The position numbers and the translations under genes are program-made. Shown here piece by piece: positions 1-7,585 of a stretch of DNA of 12,302 nucleotides. This DNA is from SOIA01 sp050116035. GTDB lineage: Bacteria > Acidobacteriota > Aminicenantia > Aminicenantales > Aminicenantaceae. The number at the start of each line of letters is the position of its first letter. The first letter of the stretch is position 1. The notes below the pieces were generated by a model that saw only the letters and a program-made list of their open reading frames with translations, was not told the DNA's origin and ran no database searches. The stretch is from positions 1 through 12,302 of the forward strand of contig JASFPJ010000076.1 in assembly GCA_050116035.1 (NCBI GenBank), written 5' to 3'.

Positions 1-3000
1 GACCGATTTTGTCGTTCATTAAAGCCGAAAAGCCGAGGCGGACGGTGTACAAACCAGGCTTATCTCCCCACATGTCATCCACCAACGGCACTTCACACCG
101 TGTCAGGCCTATACATCCAGAACTGAAGAGCCACGGTTTGTCCGAGCCATTAATTGTTTTATCCTTGAAATCCGTACAGAAATATCCCATACCTTGAAGG
201 ATTTCATCATGGAGATCGAATTTCACACCATAATTCGGGAAATGATTTTGCAGGTATTCGGTTTTGGGATTCGGATAACCAAACCATACTTTACCTGTGT
301 CATCCTTCATATCTGCGGGTGCGCCGAGATTGATAGCAAAGTGTTTTGCAGGACTCATCGCGCCGTGTGTTATAAACACAGTCCATGGTTGGACTCTTTT
401 CTCTTTGTGCTTCAAGACAACAGAACATCTCAAGGGGAATGAACAGGTGCAGCCAGCACTTGCTTCAGGAAAGAGCAGGAGGCCGTTTGCGGGTATCATG
501 TTGATCCAGCAGCCAGGCCGGATCCCGCCGAATATGACTAATCCATTGTCCTCCGAAAAGTCGTAAATGGCAGTGGAGGAAGAGCGATAAAAAAGGGCAT
601 GAGCAGAAGCTGAGGTGACAGCACATGTATGCCCGGGTCGTAAATATTCCCAGGGAACTTGCTCTCCAGTTATGGGATGCTTGCGCATCTTTATCTCACC
701 TGTGTGAAGGTTGCATGCGCGAGGCTCTATGAAGATCTGATCTCCGACGATGACCGGACGCGTGCGGTAGTTAATCGGCCGAGACCACATGACTTCGCCG
801 GTTTTGGTAGATATGGCAGTGAGACGCTTCCACCGCAAGCTCCCGTTTTTAAACCTCCAGGCATCATGATCACCCATGTTTCCGAAAACCAGCAACACGC
901 CGTCTTTATAGGCTGTTCCCATCATGTCGCCACCGCAACCTGTACAATCCAAGGATTTTTCCCAGAGTCTTTTCCCCGTAGCCGCGTCGAGACAGAAGAT
1001 GGTCCTCACATCAGTATCCTCAAAAGAGACCTGCTCGTCTTCAAATTCTTCATATATCCCTTTCTTGACAAGTTCCTGGACAATTTCAAACGGCATTTCT
1101 TCTTCATCTTTTAAAACTCGTGCTTCCTCGTAGATTCCTTTCCGGATAAGTTCCTGCTTGTGTCTAAGAGCTTGTCTTTTTCGAGAATTTGAGACTCTGT
1201 TCTCAGCAAAAAAGATTTTGCCATCCCCGATGCTGACTGTTATATGTGCAATTTGGCTTCCCTGGTGTTTCCATCTCAGGTTTCCCGTGTCGGGGTTCAC
1301 GGCAAAGATCATGTCGCTTGTCATGACGTTTTCAGTTAAAGCGTCCTTTGAGCTCTCATATATTTCCCAGTCGGGAAAATCTGTTATGAAACGCCAGAAT
1401 GCACCAGACCTTTTGAAATCCTTCCACAAATTTTCATCCGGAACAGGATAGCTATACACTAAACTTTTGTATTCTTCCCTGTAGTCTGAAGGGACATCTT
1501 CAATATCTATCCATTTTCCGTTATCCACAAGAAGTTCGCGCAGTGCGAAATAATCATATTTCAAAGGCTCTGCCCTTGAACCGTAGAGGGTATCTCCCAC
1601 AAAAGACACATATCCCCAGCGGTAAGATTTCAATCCAGAAGACAAGGGTAATTCGATTTCACGAAGTGTCTCACCCGTGTGAGGAGAAAGACAGTGACAT
1701 TTATCTTGGGCAGCGACATAGAGACAATCTTCAGTGACGACCAGGTTCCCTCCGTCCACATCTGCTCTGGGACGAACAGCACCAGGAATTTCTCTCTCCC
1801 AGAGAAGTGTGCCGTTAAAGGCGTCATATGCCATGATCACTTCTTCCCCCTGAACAAAGAGGCGGCCGTTGATCGATACAGGACTGGCTGCCTTTGCATG
1901 CCGTTCCACCATCTTCTCAGGCCCCGGTTCTCCGAACCACAACACTCCAAGAGGCCCCTTGACCAGTTGGTCCATGGAGCAGGCTGTGTTTTGAGGATTG
2001 CCGTATTGTTCTGTCCAGTTTCCACTTCCTTCCAATTTGCCCCGAGTGACTTTTGCCCAGATTCCATTTTCTTCGGTAACTTCTGGCTCTTTGGCTCCAG
2101 ATTGGTTCAGCCATTCGAGAAGGTGCTTTTTCTCAAGAAGATTTGTTTTATCAGAAGTTTCAAGAGGCTGTCCGAAATACGCCACACCTCCGTAAGGCCT
2201 GAGAACTCGAAACATCTCTTCAGGAGAATAATCCGTTTTGCCAGAGAACATCATCTCTTCCGATACGATGAGGTTGGCAAAATAATCCGGAAGACTTGAT
2301 AGATCCCAGGATTCAACCACAATTCTGGAACCATAAAGACCCCCCTCATTTAAAGCACGTTTGGCTCTTGCCACTTTCTTCTGGTCCTTTTCGATGCCGA
2401 TAATTTTCAATTCGCTCCGCTTGGCCAGCTCATATGCGAGTCTGCCTGTTCCGCTTCCTAAAACGAGGCAGCAACCCTTCTGAATTCCTGTTTCCTTAAT
2501 TATTTTCTCTGCAGTAGATTCGATAATCGGGCCTAATTTATTCCTTCTGTAGGGGGAAGACTTGACGGGAGGGCTGATTTTTTTTGTCCTGGATTTCCTG
2601 CCTTTTTTAAAACAATATATGTTGCCGTTATCAGTGCTGATAAAGAGATTCCCGTTCGTCACTGCAAGTCCCTGGACTTTGCCCTGAACCTCTGCCTTCC
2701 AGACCTCTTCACCACTCTCTGCTTCCAGGCCAATAGCAATCCCCTCACCGCCAGCGAAGACTTTATCTCCCGCCAATATGAGAGAGGTCAGTTTGCTGTG
2801 GGGATATTCCCATCGGCCCATAGAGGCTTTCAACCTCTTTTCTTTTTCAGCTAAATCCAAGAGCTTTTCCTCGATTTCTTCTATCACTGGATTCTTGATT
2901 TCTTCTTCCTCTTCTTCAGTTTCCTCCTCTTCTTCTTTCACTTCACGGATTTTCATCCGCACATCCGAGAGTCTGTTTCTCAATTCCTGACGCTCTTTGA

Positions 3001-4096
3001 CAAGGGCGTCCAACTCGCTACCCCGAATCACGAGAAATTTCTCGCGATCTAAAGCGTATACCCCGTCTTCAGTGACGGAGTAAGAAACATCTGGCGTCAC
3101 GACCAGGTCAGTTCCCGGAAACCAGGCATGCATATCATCTAGCGAACTTTTTCCTTTTCCCGATTGTTCGTCGTAGGCTCTCTTGGCTGGAGTGCCGGAA
3201 AGATCCACTCCTGAAATAAGGTTTCCTTCATTTAATAATGCCCAGGTTCCTCCCACTTTAGCTCCTGGTAAGAGGTAATAAAGGAATTGCCCGGTCTTGC
3301 GGCCAAAGGCTGCGGGCATGGCCCTCCCTGAGGGAACATACAGGATATTCTTCGAGGCAATCAGATAGCTCTGGGGCGATATGCCGCCATAAGCCAGCTC
3401 ATGCGCTCGGTCTCCTGTAGTGTCGTTTTTCCAGATAACCGCACCGCTGTCTGCTTCTAAAGCGTAGATGTATATACCTTCATAGGGAAACACGCCTGCA
3501 CCAAAATAGACAGTTCCATCGTCAACCAAAACACTTGTCCTGACAGGCCAGAGAGAAATCATCCTCCCATTTCCCAAAACTTTTTCATCGCTGGGCCCGG
3601 CTCTGTATTTCCAGATTAATTTGCCATTCTTTGCATGGAGACAGTAGACATGGCCATCATCAGAGCCTACATAAATACGGTTTTTCCAGATGGCCGGAGC
3701 GTAACGGACCGGTCCTTCAGTGGTGAATGTCCATTTTGTCTTTCCTGACCTGTCACTCAAAGCATAAACCTTGTTATCCACAGAAGACCCAAAATAGACT
3801 AAACCCTTAGCTGAAATGACATGATGAGCATTATCGAAGTGCATTCTTTCCATCTCTTCTCCAGGCTTTGGCCAGGCAGGTTTCGGAGTGTGAGTCGGCT
3901 CGAATGTCCAGCGGAGAGCAAGAGGTATATCCATCCTCTCTGTCGTAATACCGCTTCGTGCACTATCATATCGATATGTCAACCAGCCTTCGCTTTTGCG
4001 GGTGACACATGTCATGCAAAAAACAAGAAGGAAGGCGAGAGCTAGAGAAAGGACAAATTTTAGCCCTGTCTTGCTTGAGTGTTTTTTATTTTTCAC
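1..4096 (-). CDS. Exported PQQ-like beta-propeller protein with embedded SAM methyltransferase domain (partial, C-terminus off left edge)
   Basis: An open minus-strand frame runs uninterrupted for 1365 codons and leaves the window without a stop. I chose the GTG at 4096 because AAGGAG lies 8 nt upstream; an in-frame ATG at 4117 is the alternative. Residues 12-30 form a hydrophobic export signal (Cys27 and Cys30 make only a poor lipobox). PQQ-like blade motifs of the type Y-A/C-L-x-x-x-(S/T/N)-G-x-x-x-W recur from about residue 110 to 480 and again from about 700 to 1130, for example VYALSDRSGKTKW and IFCLDAATGKRLW. Residues 360-424 are an acidic coiled coil. Residues about 510-645 are a class I methyltransferase fold: VLGSGTGR (545-552), acidic E569, W597-D598 and RVLRPYGG (630-637). 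C1051 and C1054 form a CTGC motif. From about residue 1230 the sequence (INLGAP...) looks like an NPCBM/malectin-type beta domain. Similar propeller-methyltransferase proteins are, from memory, typical of planctomycetes; function unknown. It is the last gene seen in a four-gene operon with an ABC transporter. Quinone binding is not shown. Confidence 0.88.
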   Translation of the reverse strand, partial: MKNKKHSSKTGLKFVLSLALAFLLVFCMTCVTRKSEGWLTYRYDSARSGITTERMDIPLALRWTFEPTHTPKPAWPKPGEEMERMHFDNAHHVISAKGLVYFGSSVDNKVYALSDRSGKTKWTFTTEGPVRYAPAIWKNRIYVGSDDGHVYCLHAKNGKLIWKYRAGPSDEKVLGNGRMISLWPVRTSVLVDDGTVYFGAGVFPYEGIYIYALEADSGAVIWKNDTTGDRAHELAYGGISPQSYLIASKNILYVPSGRAMPAAFGRKTGQFLYYLLPGAKVGGTWALLNEGNLISGVDLSGTPAKRAYDEQSGKGKSSLDDMHAWFPGTDLVVTPDVSYSVTEDGVYALDREKFLVIRGSELDALVKERQELRNRLSDVRMKIREVKEEEEETEEEEEEIKNPVIEEIEEKLLDLAEKEKRLKASMGRWEYPHSKLTSLILAGDKVFAGGEGIAIGLEAESGEEVWKAEVQGKVQGLAVTNGNLFISTDNGNIYCFKKGRKSRTKKISPPVKSSPYRRNKLGPIIESTAEKIIKETGIQKGCCLVLGSGTGRLAYELAKRSELKIIGIEKDQKKVARAKRALNEGGLYGSRIVVESWDLSSLPDYFANLIVSEEMMFSGKTDYSPEEMFRVLRPYGGVAYFGQPLETSDKTNLLEKKHLLEWLNQSGAKEPEVTEENGIWAKVTRGKLEGSGNWTEQYGNPQNTACSMDQLVKGPLGVLWFGEPGPEKMVERHAKAASPVSINGRLFVQGEEVIMAYDAFNGTLLWEREIPGAVRPRADVDGGNLVVTEDCLYVAAQDKCHCLSPHTGETLREIELPLSSGLKSYRWGYVSFVGDTLYGSRAEPLKYDYFALRELLVDNGKWIDIEDVPSDYREEYKSLVYSYPVPDENLWKDFKRSGAFWRFITDFPDWEIYESSKDALTENVMTSDMIFAVNPDTGNLRWKHQGSQIAHITVSIGDGKIFFAENRVSNSRKRQALRHKQELIRKGIYEEARVLKDEEEMPFEIVQELVKKGIYEEFEDEQVSFEDTDVRTIFCLDAATGKRLWEKSLDCTGCGGDMMGTAYKDGVLLVFGNMGDHDAWRFKNGSLRWKRLTAISTKTGEVMWSRPINYRTRPVIVGDQIFIEPRACNLHTGEIKMRKHPITGEQVPWEYLRPGHTCAVTSASAHALFYRSSSTAIYDFSEDNGLVIFGGIRPGCWINMIPANGLLLFPEASAGCTCSFPLRCSVVLKHKEKRVQPWTVFITHGAMSPAKHFAINLGAPADMKDDTGKVWFGYPNPKTEYLQNHFPNYGVKFDLHDEILQGMGYFCTDFKDKTINGSDKPWLFSSGCIGLTRCEVPLVDDMWGDKPGLYTVRLGFSALMNDKIG

Positions 4097-4125
4097 TTTA
4101 TAATCTCCTTCCGGCATTTTTTATC

Positions 4126-4785
4126 CTAGGGATCAGTTATATTTCCTTTTTCCAAATAGACTACACGGCCAGCATGCTGGTCGACTGCCTTCCCGTGAGT
4201 CACAACAATTACCGTGCCGCCGCTGCTGTGAAACTCTGCCAGATGACGAATTATATCTTCAGAGTTTTCAGGGTCAAGATTGCCCGTTGGCTCATCGGCA
4301 AGAATGATCTTAGGATTCTTGAGCATTGCCCTGGCAATAGCCGTGCGCTGTTTCTCGCCGGCGCTGAGTTCGGCAGGTTTGTGGAACATCCTCTCCATCA
4401 ACTTCAAACGCTCCAGTAGTTTTTTCGCATCCTCCTTGTCGGTCTGGCTTCGACCGACACCAACAGGTAAAAGTACGTTTTCGATGATGTTTAGATAAGG
4501 CACAAGATGAAATAATTGGAACACAAAGCCGATATTTTCAGCCCTGAACTTGGCTCTCTGCCTCTTGCTCATCGCATAGATATCGCTGTTTTTGATCAAG
4601 ACCTGCCCTTCAGTCGGCCGGAGCATTCCTCCTATGGAAAGAAGCAGCGTGGTCTTGCCGCTTCCGCTCGGTCCCCGGACAACAACAAATTCGCCTTCGT
4701 TAATGTGGAGGTTGACTTTGTCAAGGGCTCTGACCTGTCCATATCTGGTTAGGTAAGTTTTGCTCGCGCTTTCCAGCCGGACCAT
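4126..4785 (-). CDS. ABC transporter ATP-binding protein, LolD/MacB class
   Basis: This is a 219-residue nucleotide-binding subunit that would power the permease encoded immediately upstream. Visible motifs are Walker A GPSGSGKT (38-45), the Q-loop VFQ (Q90), the signature LSAGE (140-144), Walker B IILADEP with catalytic E165, the D-loop NLD (169-171) and the H-loop H197. Length and the LADEPTGNLD motif fit the LolD/FtsE/MacB class, which drives mechanotransmission or lipoprotein release rather than classical import. I chose the ATG at 4785 because GAGAGGA lies 6 nt before it. The ATG at 4791 overlaps the permease stop as ATGA but has no room for a ribosome site. A longer in-frame start at 4863 would bury the gene 75 nt inside the permease. 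The signature has Ala for the usual second Gly (LSGGE to LSAGE). Translation is probably coupled to the permease. Confidence 0.93.
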   Translation of the reverse strand: MVRLESASKTYLTRYGQVRALDKVNLHINEGEFVVVRGPSGSGKTTLLLSIGGMLRPTEGQVLIKNSDIYAMSKRQRAKFRAENIGFVFQLFHLVPYLNIIENVLLPVGVGRSQTDKEDAKKLLERLKLMERMFHKPAELSAGEKQRTAIARAMLKNPKIILADEPTGNLDPENSEDIIRHLAEFHSSGGTVIVVTHGKAVDQHAGRVVYLEKGNITDP

Positions 4786-4787
4786 AA

Positions 4788-5939
4788 TCATTCCTCTCTC
4801 AAAGTGATAGCCGGATCCTGGGCCACTGCTATCATCGATGGGATGAAAACGGATAAGGCGCACACCCCGGGAGAAACAATGACCGCCCAGTAAAGTAATT
4901 TTATTTGAGGCATTATCATGCTCGCAGTGACCTTGAATATGGGAGGCCCGAACTTCAAGGCCAGACCCGTCCCTACACCAAAGCCAACAACAGCTCCTAT
5001 CAATCCGATTAACACCGCTTTCCCCAGAAAAAGAGCACTGATTTTACTCGATCCATAACCGAGAGCCCGCATAATGCCTATTTCCTGTCGCCTCTCGCGA
5101 ACATTCGACATGGCGAGTATCCCGATCCAGGACATGCAGACGACCACGATGAAAGGGATGATAAATCCGAAGTATTTTTCAGCCATTATTCTCTGGTTTT
5201 CACGAGCGGAGGCAATATTTTGAATCAGAATGACCTTGGCATCAGGAAGGATTTTTGCCAGTTGCTCCCGTAACATCTCTTGAGAATTTATATTTTTTTT
5301 GTCCACTAGACATAAACACTGCAGTGCTTTGATTTCATTGATTTTGTTTTCCATATTCAAAAGGCTCTGCACATCGTGGAGATGGGCATAAATACGGATG
5401 TCATCCTCGCTCCCGCTCTCTGAGAGAGACTGTGTGACTGTGAAAGTCTTGCCGAATATATCGATTATGTCACCCTTTCGGAGATCCAGGCTTTGTGCTA
5501 ATTCAAACCCGATATAAACATTCCCCCGTTCTATTGTGAAAATCATCGGGGTTTTCTTTTTTCCCGGAGGAGATATCTCCGGCGCAATTCCTGTCAAAAA
5601 AACTTCCCTGCCTTGCCAGTTCACTTTCTTTTGAAGGATAGCCGTGAGGTGAGCATAGGATATTCCTCCATGAGAAGCCAACTCATAAACATGGCGTTCT
5701 GGCATCGTGTATTCAGAGAATCCTGTTTGCCAAAACTTTTCCATATTCGTTTTTTTTGGAATGATGCGGAGGTTGAATCCTATATCTCTCATCAACCGGA
5801 TTGTCTCAAATTTAGAGGCTTCTCCCGTTGTAAAAAAGGAGACAAATAATGAAGCGGCAATCACGACTGCCAGTAAACTAAGAAGGAAATTCAGTTTTCT
5901 TTGCAGAATCTCTTTGAGAATAAGACGAAAGGTTGTCAT
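4788..5939 (-). CDS. ABC transporter permease, MacB/FtsX type
   Basis: This is a 383-residue inner-membrane permease with the MacB layout: one N-terminal membrane segment (about 17-36), a large extracytoplasmic domain (about 40-255, MacB_PCD-like), then three more segments (about 257-278, 305-328 and 350-370). The FtsX-type cytoplasmic coupling segment RERRQEIGIMRALGYGSSKI (281-300) contacts the ATPase in this family. The protein would work as a dimer with the neighbouring ATPase; transporters of this class move lipoproteins, peptides or envelope signals, and the substrate here is unknown. Its ATG overlaps the stop of the preceding gene as ATGA, and its own stop lies 2 nt before the ATPase start, so the three genes are almost certainly co-transcribed and translationally coupled. 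No HlyD-type adaptor or outer-membrane channel is seen in the operon. Confidence 0.9.
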   Translation of the reverse strand: MTTFRLILKEILQRKLNFLLSLLAVVIAASLFVSFFTTGEASKFETIRLMRDIGFNLRIIPKKTNMEKFWQTGFSEYTMPERHVYELASHGGISYAHLTAILQKKVNWQGREVFLTGIAPEISPPGKKKTPMIFTIERGNVYIGFELAQSLDLRKGDIIDIFGKTFTVTQSLSESGSEDDIRIYAHLHDVQSLLNMENKINEIKALQCLCLVDKKNINSQEMLREQLAKILPDAKVILIQNIASARENQRIMAEKYFGFIIPFIVVVCMSWIGILAMSNVRERRQEIGIMRALGYGSSKISALFLGKAVLIGLIGAVVGFGVGTGLALKFGPPIFKVTASMIMPQIKLLYWAVIVSPGVCALSVFIPSMIAVAQDPAITLREE

Positions 5940-7135
5940 GATAACTTCTTTCGTGCGCGAATCAACACAAATGACCCTCCTGCAAGTATAAGAAAGGCTA
6001 TAATACCCGTACCAAATAAGATTGTTTTCAGGTTTAGACCAGATTTGGATTGAGTTGTTCCAGAAGAAGTCAGCTCGTAGTATTTTGCCGGGGATACCCG
6101 CCCTGCATTTGCTTCTGTTTCAAACTCGAGAGCCCACTCGCTGTATTCGTCGAATATATCTCCTAAATTTTCTCTGAGCTCATCATCCCCTGTTTGCCTG
6201 AAAAGATCCAACGAAATGATGCTGCTCATTTCCGTTTTAACCATTGGATTTTCCACATCAAATCCAAGAAATTTAACCACATCGGATTGAATTTTCTCAT
6301 CCCATCTAAGAGGGAGTAATGGTCCCATCATCCATTTCTTATCGAGCCCGCAGTCGCAGGACAAGCCAATAACGGAGAGAATCTTATACAACCGGTCTCC
6401 TGTAATTTTCTCCCCACTGAGAAGGGGGCCCATTCTTCGTCCTCTTCCATAGATCACCGCTATATGCGGTTTTTCGAGCTGGCCTCCATCCAGACCAAGA
6501 CTCCATATCAACAAGCTTTCTTCGGGAATCAATTCTTGAGGTATGACTATTATACAAGGAGGTTTCTCGATACGTTTCGGTAGCTGGCCCATTGTCTTTG
6601 CAATCTTCCGGTTTGTGCGGGAAGCGGCCTCATAGGCTTTTGAATTTTCCGCCTCATCCTTACCCTCGATTAAAAGTATCACACAATAAGACTTGACAAT
6701 GCGGTTGAGAATCTCCTCCCTAATAGGGGAAGCGATTGCATTAGTGAATGAAGATCGGACTGCTTTATCAAATGATTCATGGGGAGCGGATAGGGGGAGA
6801 ACTAACGACCTTCCCATTGGTGAAAACAGGATTGCAGCGGGGAATGATTCAATCTCCCAGAAACGGAGGTATTCTATTGCCGGGTGACTCCTGTCTTGGT
6901 CAACATTGATTATCTCAGCCTTGATATTGCTCTCCAGGAAAGCCGTGTAGGATATCTGTCTTAAGGCTGCAACAACTCTTTGTTGAGTGTTATCCTGGAT
7001 AAAACAGAATAATCGATATGGATGAGGCGCCAGGTCAGCAAACCCTATATCTCGCACATTATAAATACAGCCAAACACAGGAGCAGTGAAGATGATGCAT
7101 AAAAGGAAAAAAACGCCAATTATCCTGATTTTCAT
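5936..7135 (-). CDS. Exported, C-terminally anchored protein with possible thioredoxin-like fold; first gene of ABC operon
   Basis: I do not recognise a named family. The 399-residue protein has an N-terminal signal (1-22, ending APVFG) followed directly by Cys23, so it could be cut by signal peptidase I or treated as a lipoprotein, although Phe at -2 makes the lipobox poor. The mature start reads CIYNVRDIGFADL (23-35). Residues about 40-130 look like a thioredoxin-type fold: an alternating strand/helix pattern and ESFPAAILFSPMGR (96-109), which resembles the cis-proline strand and turn of thioredoxins, but there is no CxxC active site. A second alpha/beta stretch (about 145-260) ends in a C-D-C motif (C260, C262). 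Residues 369-392 are a membrane segment followed by RARKK, giving an N-out, C-in anchor. The gene overlaps the permease by 4 nt and heads the operon, so it is a good candidate for an extracytoplasmic partner of the transporter. The upstream ribosome site is weak. Confidence 0.85.
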   Translation of the reverse strand: MKIRIIGVFFLLCIIFTAPVFGCIYNVRDIGFADLAPHPYRLFCFIQDNTQQRVVAALRQISYTAFLESNIKAEIINVDQDRSHPAIEYLRFWEIESFPAAILFSPMGRSLVLPLSAPHESFDKAVRSSFTNAIASPIREEILNRIVKSYCVILLIEGKDEAENSKAYEAASRTNRKIAKTMGQLPKRIEKPPCIIVIPQELIPEESLLIWSLGLDGGQLEKPHIAVIYGRGRRMGPLLSGEKITGDRLYKILSVIGLSCDCGLDKKWMMGPLLPLRWDEKIQSDVVKFLGFDVENPMVKTEMSSIISLDLFRQTGDDELRENLGDIFDEYSEWALEFETEANAGRVSPAKYYELTSSGTTQSKSGLNLKTILFGTGIIAFLILAGGSFVLIRARKKLS

Positions 7136-7189
7136 CCGATTAAGAACGCCAACTGTATTTTTAAACTGTCCAATTTAATTCTACGCTTA

Positions 7190-7219
7190 TATATATCAAA
7201 ATTATTAGTGACTTGTTAA
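7190..7219 (-). promoter_or_regulatory. Candidate sigma-70-type promoter for the four-gene operon
   Basis: On the minus strand TTAACA (7219-7214, five of six matches to the -35 consensus) is followed after 18 nt by TATATA (7195-7190). Transcription would start near 7182, giving a leader of about 47 nt before the ATG at 7135. The site overlaps the decayed tail of the aldo/keto reductase remnant. The region is AT-rich, so a chance match is possible. Confidence 0.35.
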
Positions 7220-7220
7220 G

Positions 7221-7443
7221 AGAAAGCGCTCTATTGATCTTTAAAAGGCTCGAGACTTCATCGAGATAATCCAGCTCATCCTGACTCAACTTCACAATTT
7301 TTTCAATCTCCTCGTCTTCAAGAACAGGCCAATCGTATTCACCCAGGTCCCTATCTCTGCTGAACTTCCAATCATCTCAGTCCGATGGGGGAAACCATCA
7401 AATTGGATTGCCCGGGTTGCCGCAAAGGCATTGTTTTATCCAT
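7221..7443 (-). pseudogene. Aldo/keto reductase remnant: frameshifted N-terminus joined to a C-terminal tail
   Basis: A good start survives: AGGAG, 6 nt, then ATG at 7443. The first 23 codons read MDKTMPLRQPGQSNLMVSPIGLR and stop at TGA (7374-7372). The core SNLMVSPIGL is the N-terminal strand signature of aldo/keto reductases, where it normally continues as GLGCW(Q/K)FS. Removing one base near 7372-7373 restores exactly this (GLRCWKFS) and continues with RDLGEYDWPVLEDEEIEKIVKLS, again like the family. At about 7283-7292 the text jumps to QDELDYLDEVSSLL, which resembles the C-terminal helix of these enzymes, so roughly the whole barrel (over 200 residues in a normal enzyme of about 300 or more) appears deleted. 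The second frame stays open from 7376 to a stop at 7161. Family assignment rests on motif recognition and could be tested by a translated search. Confidence 0.6.
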
Positions 7444-7516
7444 GTTTTACTCCTGAAAAGAAATGCTAATTCGAACTTCAAAGTTTATCAGTGAAATAAA
7501 ACTCAGTAAATATAAT

Positions 7517-7549
7517 GAGGGAGGTCATTCATCACAAATGACCTCCCTC
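7517..7549 (-). terminator. Intrinsic-type hairpin terminator downstream of the VPS10-like gene
   Basis: A perfect 13-bp inverted repeat (GAGGGAGGTCATT at 7517-7529 and its complement at 7537-7549) surrounds a 7-nt loop. It lies 37 nt after the stop of the minus-strand propeller gene and is followed on that strand by the AT-rich ATTATATTT instead of a pure T run. The symmetrical arms mean it could also act weakly on plus-strand transcripts, but no plus-strand gene ends here. Confidence 0.75.
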
Positions 7550-7585
7550 TCGGTAGAAATTCAGTTATTAATCAGGTTGAGTATT

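Noticed and set aside
1679..2299. Plus-strand open frame of 206 codons
   Set aside because: It is antisense to the PQQ-like/methyltransferase gene, whose minus frame is continuous and rich in family motifs.
2900..2935. GAA/GAG tract considered as a stand-alone microsatellite or CRISPR-like repeat
   Set aside because: It is explained as Glu codons in a coiled coil; there are no regular repeat-spacer units anywhere in the window.
4786..4863. Longer N-terminus for the ATPase starting at 4863
   Set aside because: The extra residues are not family-like and would come from 75 nt of overlap with the permease; a good ribosome site precedes the ATG at 4785.
7161..7376. A 71-codon open minus-strand frame read as a small gene
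   Set aside because: It has no start codon or ribosome site of its own, and its first part matches the out-of-frame continuation of the aldo/keto reductase remnant.
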